Part shown: in pieces, positions 51,695-64,000 of the stretch
Numbering within the stretch: the stretch's first letter is position 1
Layout of the letters: each line of letters opens with the position of its first letter
Source of the DNA: Smittium mucronatum
Lineage: Eukaryota > Kickxellomycota > Harpellomycetes > Harpellales > Legeriomycetaceae
NCBI GenBank assembly: GCA_001953115.1
Contig: LSSL01000016.1
Location: forward strand, 26,665-90,664
Reading direction: 5' to 3'
DNA length: 64,000 nucleotides
Program-made: the position numbers and the translations under genes
The notes under the pieces: generated by a model
Seen by the model: only the letters and a program-made list of their open reading frames with translations
Told to the model about the DNA's origin: nothing
Databases searched by the model: none

Positions 51695-52615
51695 CAATTG
51701 GATGGCACTCCTGGAGTTCGAACCCTGCGCCTTCTAGCTTAGGTGTCACACATTATATCAAAAGGTCACAATGTCAATTCGATGCTTGGCATTTAGCTAG
51801 ATACATATACTTGACATGACAGGCATTTTGTAAAGAAATCATTTTTTTTGATAGCTTAAACCAACTTACTCTTAAAATTCTATCCATTTGAGAGTCATTC
51901 GAGCCCTTAAAGTTTGAAAGAAACGCATTTCACCATTTCCCGCCTAGCTACCCATCCTAATCAATCTAAGGCTATTTTTTTATAAATAATAGGCGTTTCG
52001 AAAATACAAGAAAAGCGATCACTTAAATCTTGACTCTAAAATCTAAGCGGCTAATATCGTCTTGAGCATACTCATAATGCATTAACTTAAATTGGCATCT
52101 GTAAAAAATATACTAATATTTATTTTTTAAAGCGATACTAGTAAAGCTAGGTTTTGAAAGAGAATCCTGTTACTTTATCTCATCTGAACTATGCTTTTCA
52201 ATGGCTTATGTATCTAGTATTATCTTTTGTAATGCTGTTTTTATTTGGAAATGAAAACATTAAAATATTCAATCCCAGTTAATTTACACCCCAATCAATG
52301 ACAAGTTTGGTAAAGACTTATTATTGATTGGGTAATATCTACCCACTTTACCGCTTTTTTTATTCCCATTCGCTAAAATAGGATATATAAAAAACAAGCA
52401 TATTTTTGCAATTTACTCTTTTTTTTTCTATTTCGAGTATTGTATCTAAGCCAATGAATTATTGTTAGCGAACCTCGTTTATTTAATAACTATAAAAATA
52501 TGAAAAAGACTTTTCTAACTAACACCACGGTATATATGAAGAATTATATTTAATCAACCAACTTAAAAGTCATAAAACTATATATATTCACCTTATACAA
52601 AATCATTATAAAAAA
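51695..52615. other. Intergenic region upstream of the Tim17-like gene
   Basis: Between the truncated gypsy element and the next gene. On the minus strand, 51712-51724 reads GGGTTCGAACTCC, close to a polymerase III B box, but no cloverleaf can be drawn. I see no gene. Promoter elements for the gene at 52616 should lie here but none is distinctive. Confidence 0.4.
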
Positions 52616-53727
52616 ATGTCGAATATCTTCACGGATCCCGATTCAAGGAATAATATAATTATAGGGACTGTGGGTTCTTGTAAGCCATTTCAATTTATTA
52701 GCTATAATAATTGCTTTCGATAAAAATTCAAACAGATGTTTAGTAAATCATAAAATTATACTTAAATCTTTGATAACATAAAAAATCCCTGATTTCTTTT
52801 CATCTTTTTTATTTATAAAATTTTTACGTTTGTATTCCAGCTTTTCTTGGCGCCTCTTTCGGGGGTGCTTATGCCGTTTTAAAATATATTAGGCCTTTTA
52901 GAACTCCAATGTTGACAATGGCTGGCAGCTGGGGATTAGTAGGATTTACATTTTTCGGTATTTTAAGTTTAATTTAATTTACTTCTTATCTTTTTAACTA
53001 TCATATTTTAATCGATATTGTTTATTCTGTTTCATGATTTAACCTATGAAATCAATCAGCATTCAGGCAGAGTCTTTTGCACGAACAACATCAAAAATCC
53101 ATGGCTCATCATTTAAAGATTTCCCAAACACAAGATTCTGATAATCTTTTCAGTAGTACATTCGCTGGAATATTAACTGGTGGATTATATGGAGGAATAA
53201 CAGGTTTTTTTCCTTTTTTTATATTATTTGTTGCAAACTCTCACTCTCTTTGGCGAAGTGTTTCTTCCTAATATTGTTTCCTATAAAACAGTTATGTTTA
53301 TTTTAAAATAGGAGGTAAAAAAGGTGTCGCTTTTGGGATGTTGGCTGTAGGTTCCTTAGGCTACACTACACAAAAGATATATACATATCTTTATAGATAC
53401 CGACAAAAGCTTATCATTGATGAATTAAACTTGGGTACAGTTCCTCAACAAAAAATAACAAATACTGATCTAATGAAAAAAATTGAGCTGGAGGATGGCT
53501 ACAGCTATCAGCCTAATAGTTATGCTGCCAAATTAAGAATGTACGTAGAGGGAGGATATTTAGATAAATTTCCTAAATGGTTCCCCATTAGAACGATTAC
53601 CAATGATGAATATATTAAGATTTTGGATACTAGAGAGCAGGAGATTATGGAAAGACTAGTAATAATTGATGGAGACCTGGCCGCTTTGCAAAACATCACC
53701 TCCACAAAGAACAACGATAACCAATAG
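52616..53727 (+). CDS. Tim17/Tim22/Tim23-like membrane protein, 4 exons
   Basis: Exons are 52616-52679, 52841-52957, 53060-53203 and 53312-53727. All introns (161, 102 and 108 bases) are GT-AG in phase 1, and the joined frame gives 246 residues. The protein has Gly-rich hydrophobic segments typical of the Tim17/22/23 superfamily: IIIGTVG joined to SFLGASFGGAYAVLKYI, then MAGSWGLVGFTFF, FAGILTGGLYGGIT and VAFGMLAVGSLGY, i.e. four likely membrane spans within about residues 16-140. The C-terminal third is hydrophilic with a basic start (YRYRQK). The superfamily acts in mitochondrial protein import and as small complex I-associated subunits. I cannot decide which member this is, and mitochondrial location is inferred from the family. 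The start ATG has A at -3 and precedes a short polar leader. It converges on TOF1. Confidence 0.8.
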
Positions 53728-53828
53728 AATATAATCAGATAAAATTCAATAAGGTTTTGATATCGATTTATTGGAAACTATCCAACTGCTAAAATAGAAA
53801 TTTATTCAATTTTTTATAAAGCTATCAT
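53728..53828. other. 101-bp convergent intergenic spacer
   Basis: The only sequence between the stop codons of the Tim17-like gene and TOF1. Both 3' ends and their polyadenylation signals must lie here or overlap the neighbour. Confidence 0.85.
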
Positions 53829-56800
53829 TTAATGTTCATCACCTGTATTTTCCTCTAAATCATTTTCTTCATCGCTGTATTTAGATTTCCTAACTAGAAC
53901 TTTTCTACTTTTTTCCTTAATCAATCTTCTTCTCATTTTAAGTGCTCTTTCCTTGAAACTGGATATTCCTTCGACAGGTTCTCCTTCTTTTTGGTTATCT
54001 TTAGTATTTTGAGCCTCTGATTTACGACTTTTTGAAAAAGTTTTAAAGCTCTTATTCACTTTCCCCGAATCTTCATCGGATGATTGTAGGTAGTCGCTAA
54101 TCAATTGTGATCTTTGACTGCTTCCAAAAGCTTTAGGGATTTGAATTTCTGAATCTGAATCAGATTCTAGAGTTTTTCCAGATTTTGAGCCCGTGATTTT
54201 AGAGTTTCTTGTTATTCCAAAGTCCCCAAAAACTTCGCTTATTTGACTTGAATTATGGGCATTACTATCTTTATCCAAAATAGAAACCCCTTCACCAAGA
54301 TAATTATCTTTATTAATGCTATCGAATGTTTTTTGTTTGCTTTTAGCACGTTTTTTTGGTTTGGATTGGGGTTTGGATTTAATCTTTTCCTTCCTTTTTT
54401 TTGGTCTGATTGCACTAGTATTATCATTTGCGTTTGTATCCAAAAGTTCGGTCAAAATATTCTTTTTCTCTTTCAAGTCCTCCAAGCTTTCTAGGCCAGA
54501 AACCAAAAATATCTTAGTATTTTTTGAGGCTATATCTTTGCTAATCCTAAACAATTTTAATAGCTCTTCAAAATCCGGACTATCAAACGCTTCAGAGGAA
54601 GATAGATCGTCATTGCAAATTAAGCCTATTATTTTTTAAAAGATAATTAGCGAAAAACTCCTTAGAGTAAAAAAACTGATATATTACTGTAATCAGGTGT
54701 TTTAAGCATTCTCTCAATCTCGTCGTCACTATTTTCTTTTTCTAGATTATTTGACTCTAATCCATCTTCGTCGGATCTTCTCAACAACTTTTGGGTAACA
54801 ATAGATTCGAGTTCCTAAACAATAAAGAAAATTTAACCGATCTAAAACTTTAGAAGATATATCACAATAAAATAGTATTTTTTGAAACTACATTTTTTAG
54901 CCACTCCAAAACTTGACTGAATCCTTGATTTTTTAGAGAATAAATTGATATCTCAGTTTTTTGTTTCCAGGAAAGCAACCCTTCATCGATAAGCTTCAAC
55001 CTATTTATCCTTTTTTCATAGTGATTTTCCTCATAATCTGGTACATTATAACTTTTGTCGCTGTCACAAGGATCCGTATTGTAGCCCTCATCACTATCGT
55101 ATGTTAATTTGACTTCCACAGGGGGATACCTGATAGGGTTTGTCCCAAGACTTGATTCTTCCAAATATTTTTTAAGTCTTACAAAGCTTGTATCATCTTC
55201 AAACAAATCAATTTGAGCTTTTCTCTGTTCTTTCGTTGAAACAAGAAGCGAGCTTTTTGCTAGATAAGGATTTTCAGGTTCCCTTTCAAATTCATCAATA
55301 TCGTTTCCTAGGCTCGAGGACTCCAGGTTTGTTAAATTTGTGTGAGATAAACTTTGTCCATTATTGTTGGAGTTATTAAAGTTTGTATTCAAACGATTAT
55401 TAGAGAAACCGTCATAGCTGGCTGATTTGTAATATTGCCTGAAAATAAAAGCAATGTCGTCCTGCAAATTACCTAGAGCCTCAAACCAGATTGAGTCATT
55501 TATCCGGGTTTTTTTGATCTGTTGGTAATTGGAAAGGAAAGTGTAAAAGTATGAAAAGATGTTTTTTTTATAGAATAGATAGGTCTTTCTAGCCAAAACT
55601 GCAATTCTGTATATCATTTTGGATATCAGATTCAAATCCGAACCTTTCAATAAAACACAGGATCTTAGAACAGTGCAGTATGTATCGGTTGTTGACTGGA
55701 TGGCAAATGCTTTTTGCCACTTATCAAAATCGAACTTCACCTCATTGTATTTTATTTCATCTTCAGATATATGATCATTGTCTTCATTTAAATCCTCATT
55801 TTCTATGAGACCATTTTTCTCAGCATCATCTGAACCATTTATTTTTTCCAATATTTTTAAATTGACTATTTCTTGTCCATCGATATTTTTATCATCGAGA
55901 GTTTTCGGCTTCTTTTTTCTATTAGTTTTTTTTTTGATATATATATTTTGCTTTTGGTCTACATAAGATTTGAGAAGTTCTATAAATTCGTCAACCGATC
56001 TGACCATCTCTAGAACATAACTATGAGAAATATTTTTTTGGATTAGATAAAACGATAGTAGGATTTTTTTAGGAAACCATAAAATACATATACTCATTAC
56101 CCTAAAGTCTGCTTTGATTGTTTGAATGAGCTACTAACTTTAACCATTAAATCCATTACCCCTCCATCATAAAATAGATTGTTTTGTATGAAGGAGCTTA
56201 GGTCTTTAAAGTCTGGATTTATAGATTTGGACATTTCGTTAACGACTCTAAGCTAAAAATAGATGATTTATCAGTGGGTTAAAAATATTGGAATAATCTA
56301 GTTAAACAATACCATAGATCTGAAGCAGTACATAGAGGCTTGAGTCTGACTCCAATTTGCAGAATCCATACCATCGCTAATTTGTCTTAAACACATCCCT
56401 ATCCCCCCCTGGTTGACAATCTGACTGATATAAGGAAAATCCAATATCTCATCATCTTCATCACCAAAGTCCCTTCTCATATTCAAAACATTAACCTGTC
56501 TTCGTTGAATTTTGTAAACATTTACAAAGGCATTTGTGAAGTAGCCCAGCATGTAAAGAAGTCGTACTCTTCCTGTGTCGTCAAGAAGCCCTTTTTGAGA
56601 TTCTAAATCCTCCAACAGGGGAGGGAATAATGCTATGGTATAAATTATCGAAAATGGCATCAGTTAGTGTTAGAAAACTACAAGAACTTGATGGTATAAT
56701 TACATCCATAACAACTTTTAATAAACGAAATAGCTGTTTTCCTTAAAATAGTAGACGCTTCATTTCCTATTTCCCGTTCGTCGTCGTCGATTTTAGACTG

Positions 56801-58233
56801 AATGAATTGTTAATTTATTAACTATTAAATTACGATTTAAATAATAAAGAAATATAATAAAAGTATTTAATTCACCTTGATCAAAATTTCTGTTTCTATA
56901 CTTATTTTTTTTGTGTTAGGTTTACGGATTCTTTGCAAAGGTTTAGCAAAAATTTTCATGGCTTCTGACGCACTAAAAATAGGTACTAATTTTCCTGGTT
57001 CAATTATACCGGCAAAGGTGCCACCAAATCTGTTGTGTCTCCCGGGTCTAAAACCAACATTTGAGCCTTTTTTATTTGAACTCGCTATTAAATCGATGGA
57101 TCTCTGAAAAGTTCGTAAAAATGTTGAAATATTAAAAATAAAAAATAAAAAATAAAAAATTAGCCATATAAATTATTAAAGTACCAAATCTTTGCTAAAC
57201 CCTGATATGACGTCTACATTCACCCTTCTGTATAAACAATAGAAGACATCTAATATAATAGGGTCATAAACTTTCATATTTTTATCTTCAGCCATGGAGG
57301 CAGAAACTACAAATAGATCAAGGCCACATTCCTCATCCATAGTTTGAATCATCCAATCCTAGATGAAAAATCAAAAAATGCTTTATCATAATGGTTAGTG
57401 ATAAAAAATCGCAAATTTTGGATTTAAAATTAATTAATACTTGTAGACTCGAAGAATCAGAATTAAGCCCAAAAGTAAGACTAGACAAAAATGGATCCCG
57501 AACTCCTAAAAGATTTCTCAAAACATATAGACCTCCTTGTAAAAGCATCCTGTCTTTTTCGCTTCGCCATCTATATAATTTATTAAAATTGGTTTGATGT
57601 TGAAATTAATAAAATGAAAATGAATACCCTAAAGGAGTCTCAAATATTCTAGCCACCACTCTAATCAAGAGGGATAGAGGATTATTTGAACAAAATGCCT
57701 TTTTGTATTCCAATAACGAATTGTAAAAAAAGTTTTTCGAATCGCTTTCTTCACCATCCATTTCCCAAGTCATAAATACAAACAAATCGACTGGAACATA
57801 ATAAAATAAAAAATTAAGAAAAGATCCAAATGATGCATAAAAACGTTATGAACTTACTGCATAAACAGACAGTATAATACGAATCATTTCTCCCCTCTTC
57901 ACAATGATACCAAGGTTTGTCGTCTTGGCCTTCGAAGTTTAGCCATGCATCGGAACTTTGCTCAAAAATAGGAACTAGATCTCTTGTGAAAACCTTCCAT
58001 TGAGCAAGCCATTTTAACACTAAACGTTCGCCACCCATTTCATCTATCCTTATGTATCTCTTCAAATCTTTCAAGCAATCAATGCATTCGTAACCTGGAA
58101 CATATTTATATCCTGAATCTGGATTTTTAGGATCCTTTTCGAGACCTCCCAAGGATGTACAAGCCGACAAAACAACATTCCTGTATTTTTCTATCTCAGC
58201 TGAGTAATCGAAATCATCGTCACTTAAATCCAT
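53829..58233 (-). CDS. TOF1: Tof1/Swi1/Timeless fork-protection protein, 11 exons
   Basis: Tof1, with Csm3, stabilises stalled replication forks, promotes the S-phase checkpoint and recruits topoisomerase I in the nucleus. Minus-strand exons: 58233-57858, 57790-57628, 57570-57441, 57358-57185, 57103-56876, 56797-56704, 56632-56313, 56252-56101, 56020-54892, 54814-54688 and 54625-53829. All introns are GT-AG, every phase closes, and the product is 1229 residues, the usual length. The Timeless N-terminal domain starts near residue 20 (SACTSLGGLE, CLKDLKRYIRIDE) and continues through LLQGGLYVLRNLLGVRDPF and the signature GRHNRFGGTF near residue 300. SLFPPLLEDLE, NWSQTQASMYCFRSM and FDFDKWQKAFAIQS follow Tof1 order. 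Basic patches near residue 580 (KKKTNRKKKPK) and in the last exon suggest nuclear targeting; the tail is acidic. The start sits in GCCATGG. One intron has a CTAAC branch-like site. Confidence 0.92.
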
Positions 58234-58481
58234 GGCAAAATACAGTATAAATCGATTATTATTGCAAGTTGAGTCTTTCTTAAATAATTATGATATTGAT
58301 TAACCTCGGTTAAAAATGTTCATTTTAGACGAAGACGAGATTTGATATCTATTGGTTGGTGATGTTTATGTTTATGGGATATAAAGCAATTCGTTGATTT
58401 AGTGATTTAGAATGTTCACACTTATAATTTGAAATTAACTGAGCCATATCTATATTTTTCAACCGAATAATAATAAATTAC

Positions 58482-58655
58482 TTAAATCCAGATTATATAA
58501 AGGGTGTTATCGGAGGTGAAAAAATTAGGCTCAAAGGTTATTTCCATACATCCATCAACGTTTACAAGGCATGGAGATGCTATAGCAGCAGTCAAGAATT
58601 GAGTGGCATTTTTTTCTAAGTTCTCTACCCTGTTCAATTTTTTCGATCATATTTT
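58482..58655 (-). CDS. Coding-like patch, possible terminal exon, unidentified
   Basis: A minus-strand frame reads NRVENLEKNATQFLTAAI, then ASPCLVNVDGCMEITFEP and FFTSDNTLY before TAA at 58484-58482. A CAG acceptor-like site lies at its upstream end (exon start about 58629). Codon use is balanced, unlike the desert. It lies about 250 bases upstream of TOF1 on the same strand. The plus strand is also partly open here (SKVISIHPSTFTRHGDA), so the strand is not certain. I do not recognise the family, and no further exon can be traced upstream with confidence. Confidence 0.35.
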
Positions 58656-61600
58656 ATTACCTTCTTAAAATTTTTTCAAATAATTTTAAGTGAAAAAAAA
58701 AATAGTGATCTTATTTTTTTTAACATTATATAATTCTTTTAAATATATTTCATTTAATGGACAATAATCGTATTGCTACTAATATAAATAGCCACAACCA
58801 TGTATCGATTTCATGCGATACACTTTTTTGTTAAAATGAAAACCACATTGTTTAAACTTCTTTCAAAAAAACTAATCTTTAGGCGTATAGCTATTATAAT
58901 TGCTACTAATATTATTTATAATACACTGCGGATTAATTGATAATTGAAATTATACAAAAAATATCCATTTTTCCAACGAGCATTTAGCTAATAGAAAGAA
59001 TACTCCTGAATCTATGAAATCGAATTTTTGATGAATTTCCATAAAAAATAAGATCTTTTTAGTAGGTAAAATATTTATTTCAACTCAATTATAGGAGTGT
59101 CAAGTTGAATGCATAATTTTAATCATATAAATTGGATAAAGCGTTCCGGAAAAAACACCAAAATAATCATGGCGTGAAATTTCGACAGCAACCATTTTTT
59201 GCGATGAATTTATTATTATTTGCATGTTTTATAACTGTTTTTTGAAATTTGAAAAAAAGTAATATGATGTGTTAAAAACTAAGACAATAAAAAATGTAAT
59301 ATTATTGGAGCCTATTCGTAATCAGTAAAAAAAACTTATTAAATCTTTTCAAACTTGATCTTAAGTTTTTATTATAAAGTGATAGTGAAAAAAAAAGTTA
59401 TCTCAATTATGAGATTTAAACAAAACTAGTAACAAAAAAAGTCTGTTTAAAACCTGATTGTTATAATAATATCTATTTATGATCGTATGGAAATATAACT
59501 GGTTTTTATGGACATAAAATAAAGTTTAATGATTTATTAAACTATAATTTCAATTTTGTATAGATAATAAAGATGCTTACATATATATATAATAATAATA
59601 ATTAATTGGATCTATAAATTTTGGAACTTGCATTCATTTCTATAGCATGATAAAATATATTCTTTCCAAAATAATAAAAGACTTTATAAGATGATAATTT
59701 AAAATTTATAAAAAAAGCATTATATAAATTTTTAGGTAAAATAAAAAAAACATTCATTTAGTTTATAGCTTTTTTAGTATCAACTAATATAAATACATAT
59801 CTATTTATTTTTGGAGATTAAATTTCTGTTAAAATGTGTAATTTCTATATAATTTATTTTAAATACTATTTCTTTATTTTTATAATAGTTGAGATAAGAT
59901 GAGATAAATAAAAAATATTACAAAATTAATAAAATTAAATACAATAATCAACAAAATAAAATTTTGATCATATAAATATAAGCAATGGGAAGGCTGAATA
60001 GACTTTAATTTTGGGTAAAATTATTCCCCGAAATCTAACCCCATTTTTACTAAGCATATTAAATGAAAATAAAAAAAATTCCCAACCCGATAATTTTTTT
60101 AAAAAAAAGGGCTAAAAAATCTTAATATTTTTTGGAAAGAGAAAAAAAAAAATTATTAGATAAATTATTATATATTTATTTTTAGATTATAAACGAATAC
60201 ATATAAATCTTATAAATATTAATAAATAAAATTCGCTAGAATTTGAATCAAAGATAATTCAAATATTAAATTTTAATATTAAATATTAGAAATTTCTGAT
60301 CAGATTCCAAAATTTTCTTTTTTATATATTATTAAAAACCTATCTTGTTGCTTAATTGTACGATAAGGAATTAAAATAATAAATTTTTTCTTTAAATAAG
60401 ATTAATCTAGCTAAGCTTTTTGATTTTTCAAATCCTTTATAAGTATTGGTAATCTTTTCGGATAAAAAATTTCAATACACTCTTCTCATTAGAATTGTAT
60501 ACACTAAATGGAATTTGATTATTTTTATTGTTTGAAAAATGGAAATTTTTCTTAAGTAAAAAATGCGACCTGGATAATAAAAAACTCTGTTTTTTACGTT
60601 TTAAATAGCTTTTTTACAAAATTCATAAAACTATACTAAATTAAATTAAAATAACACGTTTTTAATTTAAAATTTATTGGAGTAGAATATATTATTATAA
60701 AAATCATTGATGAAAAATTTTATCATATCTTTTATTTTTATACCGATACACCAAAAATAAACCTTATTTTTGGGTTTTTTATAATATAATTTATTTTCAT
60801 TTTAAACCGTGAATTAATTCTTGCCCTAAAATATTATAATCAAATTCATTAATTATTCGATAAATAAATTGATAAGAAAATTGATAACAAATATCAAATT
60901 TAACTTTAACCTTAATTTTAACTGATTTATTTGATAATTTAATTTTTGAGACCTAAATCATTATAACGATTTTGTATGTTTTATAAATATTATTACATAT
61001 AACCAAAAAATAAAGATAAAAAAACTATCAAAATATAGCTTTCTTGATTTTTTTTTAACTTGCTTTAGACATAAATAATGTATAAAATAATTTTCATCTT
61101 CATTTTCGTCACAAATATTTTAATAAAAATTTAATATTATAATATTTTGAACACAACAAAAATTATACATTTAATTTAACAATTATTTTCATTAAAAATA
61201 TTAATTAACTGTGATTAATTTTTTTGCAAACTTATACCTCTAAAATCATATTTTCTGTTAAATATGCTTTTTTGGATCAAAAAATATATATATTATTCTA
61301 AAAATATAATTATATGGCCTTTTTATCGCCTATTTTTTTCACACGATTTCTCTAATCTTGGAATTTATTCTCCTCTATAATGAACTTCTTAATTCATCTT
61401 TTTATAAAGCAATTTATAAATAACAGTTTATTAAATTTATGTGAATGAATAAAAAAAATAACTATACTTAAATTTGTAGCATCTATAGGTATAATTTCAT
61501 TATTCTTCTCAGATAAATTGAGATTGAGATAAATATATATTAATAAAATAAAAAATAAATTAAGATGGATTTGAAAAGAAACCTATCTTTATATTTGCAA

Positions 61601-63360
61601 TTATTTTCAAGAAATTTATTAGAATAAATAATTCCATCTACTCTACGAAATAATTTTGCCTCAAAAGAAAACGAGAAAAACACGACACATTTATAAACGA
61701 AAATTTTGAAATTAACAGAAATAAAATATAACCTGACTTCTTTGAACTTTTATTACCCACCCCAGTTTTTGCTATGTTTTTTTAATGTATAAAATTATGG
61801 ATTTATTTATGGGCCATGAAAAATCTTATAGTTAATATTTAGAATTAATAATTCTTGTTTTATTTAATAAATCTCTAAATTCTTGATCTTGAAAGAGAAA
61901 AAGTAGAAATTTTGCATAATTACGTCGAAAGTTTATTTATTTAAATCAAATATGATATATTATTTATAAAAATGTACATTTACATTTTTTTCTAGACTTC
62001 AGACAAAGAATTGAAAATAAATTAGAGTTGAAGATATAATTTTTTATATGAGATGAATGATATAAAAAGAAAATCGTATTTTATTTTTTACAATAAAAAT
62101 ACACATATATTTGCGAAATTAATTTCTAAAATTCCATTTAAACCAAATGCACATTCCCTTTATAGATATATCCGTTTTTCATATAATTTTTTTTCACTCT
62201 AATAAGTAGGAAAATAGGATGCAAAGTATTTAAACCTATATGATTTAAAAACTCATAATACAGACTTTTTTTTTTTGTTGAAAGAGTGAATAAATATCAT
62301 AGTGTTTAGGATATTCAAACTCTTTAAAAATATCTATAATAAAGTATAAAAACCCTAAACAAAAATTCATAATATGTATAGAATTTTTTAGGCTAATATT
62401 TGTCTCTAAGTTATTAATCTAAAATGCTTTGGGTGTTGATTTTTTAACTTTTAACACTATTTTTTTTTGGCTATTATAAAAAAATTTATCTTTAATATAT
62501 TTTTATAGCTTATGTATATTATATAAAAATAATAATAAGCACGTTATTATAAGAAATAAGAAATTGTTTTTTTACAGCTTACAACATGAGTTCCCGAAAT
62601 AGCATGAAGTTTTAGACATTTCTAAATTCATATGATTAGTTTTAATAATAATTTTTTCTAATAAAAATATTGAGCTTTTTGTTACCTTGATTGTATGATG
62701 TCATTTAAAAACTCTTCTTAAATCATATAATTCTCAACTTTTTCATATCCAAACATTGATTCCAATAGTAAAATCCTGCTATTGGTATTTATTTAAAATA
62801 AAAATAAATATAGAAAAAATTTTATAGGTAAAAAAAATTGAATATATATCATAAAAACACTTGACATACTTTAAGTGACTACGATTAATTAATATATTGA
62901 ATAAATTGATTACACAACCCTCCCCTTACCCCAAATAATTCTTTGAATATTATTTAAAAAAGCTGTTATATAAATCTACTAATATTTATCCCTTTTGTTG
63001 AAATAGTAATAATAATTTCAAAATAATTATACTTTAAGTCCATATTTAAAGATATTGTATATTTCTAACTATTTATGATCATTATTTTTTCTATAAAGAC
63101 ATTTTATTATTTTAATTTATTAATGTACCAAATTTTAATGCATACTTAAATATGTTACTTATACTAAAAGAAGAAGAAATAATTACGCTTAAAATTCAAT
63201 ACCCGATTTTTAATGCTAGTTTTGTGCTAAAAATCGGTGGCTTTATAGATAAACGGGATTTTCTTTGTGAATTACGATTCTAAAAAAATCCTCTCTTGGT
63301 CAATAAAATAAAAATTAACCCCTTTATAAAACCAGTATCATAATTTTATTACTAATTAGG

Positions 63361-63386
63361 ATAAAATAAAATAAAATAAAATAAAA
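63361..63386. repeat. (ATAAA)5 microsatellite
   Basis: Five uninterrupted ATAAA units. Confidence 0.9.
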
Positions 63387-63773
63387 CGCGTAAAGAATTA
63401 AGTATCTCAAAAAAAATTTAGACCTGAGATTTAAAAAAATTTTAATCATGCGAAAAATTTTATTTATTTTTAAAAAGTATATTAATTTAAATTAATAGAA
63501 ACTTTTCTCCCTAAATTTTTTTTTAAAAAAATATACTAATAAAATATTTTTAAATTTTAATTAGATAAAAAATTTTCATGGGAAACAGTAAATGGGTGTA
63601 AAAGTGGAGTTTTCAAAGAAATAAGTCTTTAGTAAATCAAACTAAAAAAATATTTATAAATTTTATAACTGTTCATTTTTTATTTGGTGTTTGGTGATTT
63701 AATATTTTTCATCTAATTAGTGTAAATAAAAATTATTTAAATGTGATAGTTCTAATTATAATAACTCATAATA

Positions 63774-63778
<5 letters not shown>

Positions 63779-63804
<26 letters not shown>
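63779..63804. repeat. (TA)n microsatellite
   Basis: Thirteen consecutive TA units. Confidence 0.9.
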
Positions 63805-64000
63805 CAAAAAAAAAAATTAAAAAAATTTACCGATTCTCATGTTTTGAATTTATTTGATACCCACGCATATTTAGGCCAAAATTTTTATTTTTATAATTAT
63901 TAATTTGATCTAAAATTATTAATGTCATTATATTCGAATTCTATAAAATCTGTTAGCCAAAAAATTATGATAATATAAATTTCGTAAAATCATCGCATAT

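Larger units (their letters stand above)
58700..64000. other. AT-rich desert to the window end
   Basis: No gene, RNA or transposon relic recognised. There are two simple repeats, listed separately. No frame is worth reporting. Confidence 0.55.

Noticed and set aside
51700..51740. tRNA gene suggested by GGTTCGAAC on the minus strand
   Set aside because: The T stem has a mismatch and neither acceptor nor anticodon arms can be folded; kept only as a B-box-like motif.
54255..54639. Plus-strand hydrophobic frames opposite TOF1
   Set aside because: They are antisense shadows of the Lys/Ser/Asp-rich last TOF1 exon.

Overview
The window is extremely AT-rich, spliced nuclear DNA. The identifiable host genes have GT-AG introns of about 48 to 161 bases, use the standard code, and include TOF1, the fungal-type Timeless/Swi1 replication-fork protein. 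Together with fungal-type Ty3/gypsy remains, this suggests a fungus, plausibly an AT-rich early-diverging lineage. Species-level placement is not possible from the sequence alone.

Layout. The first 390 bases hold pieces of an unidentified minus-strand gene that enters from the left edge. From about 0.4 to 48.9 kb lies a gene-poor AT desert. Its recognisable content is transposon remains: a pogo/Tigger (CENP-B-like) transposase relic and a gypsy fragment (4.0-5.3 kb), a second gypsy fragment (23.6-24.6 kb), a 2.84-kb element with 644-bp terminal inverted repeats around a decayed Merlin/IS1595-type transposase (30.46-33.29 kb), a weaker inverted-repeat pair (34.3-36.3 kb), and a Mutator-like (MULE) transposase relic (39.8-41.2 kb) that may sit inside a 4.65-kb element. 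An unusual less AT-rich block at 21.3-22.5 kb carries 66 perfect copies of a hexamer, read as Ser-Asp repeats on the minus strand.

From 48.99 to 51.7 kb is the best-preserved element, a truncated Ty3/gypsy retrotransposon (gag, zinc knuckle, protease, reverse transcriptase, start of RNase H). It has in-frame TAA codons and has lost several catalytic residues.

The gene island is at 52.6-58.2 kb. A four-exon gene on the plus strand encodes a 246-residue Tim17/22/23-like membrane protein. It converges, with 101 bases between stop codons, on an eleven-exon minus-strand TOF1 gene of 1229 residues; I reconstructed all junctions and every phase closes. TOF1 acts in the fork-protection complex. The Tim17-like protein is probably mitochondrial. 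The two share no evident pathway. Another coding-like minus-strand patch follows at 58.5 kb, and 58.7-64 kb is again AT desert.

I did not find a convincing new multi-gene system. The strongest oddities are the long-TIR Merlin-like element with nearly identical arms around a dead transposase, and the hexamer/Ser-Asp locus. Transposon families were assigned by eye from motif order and need profile searches.
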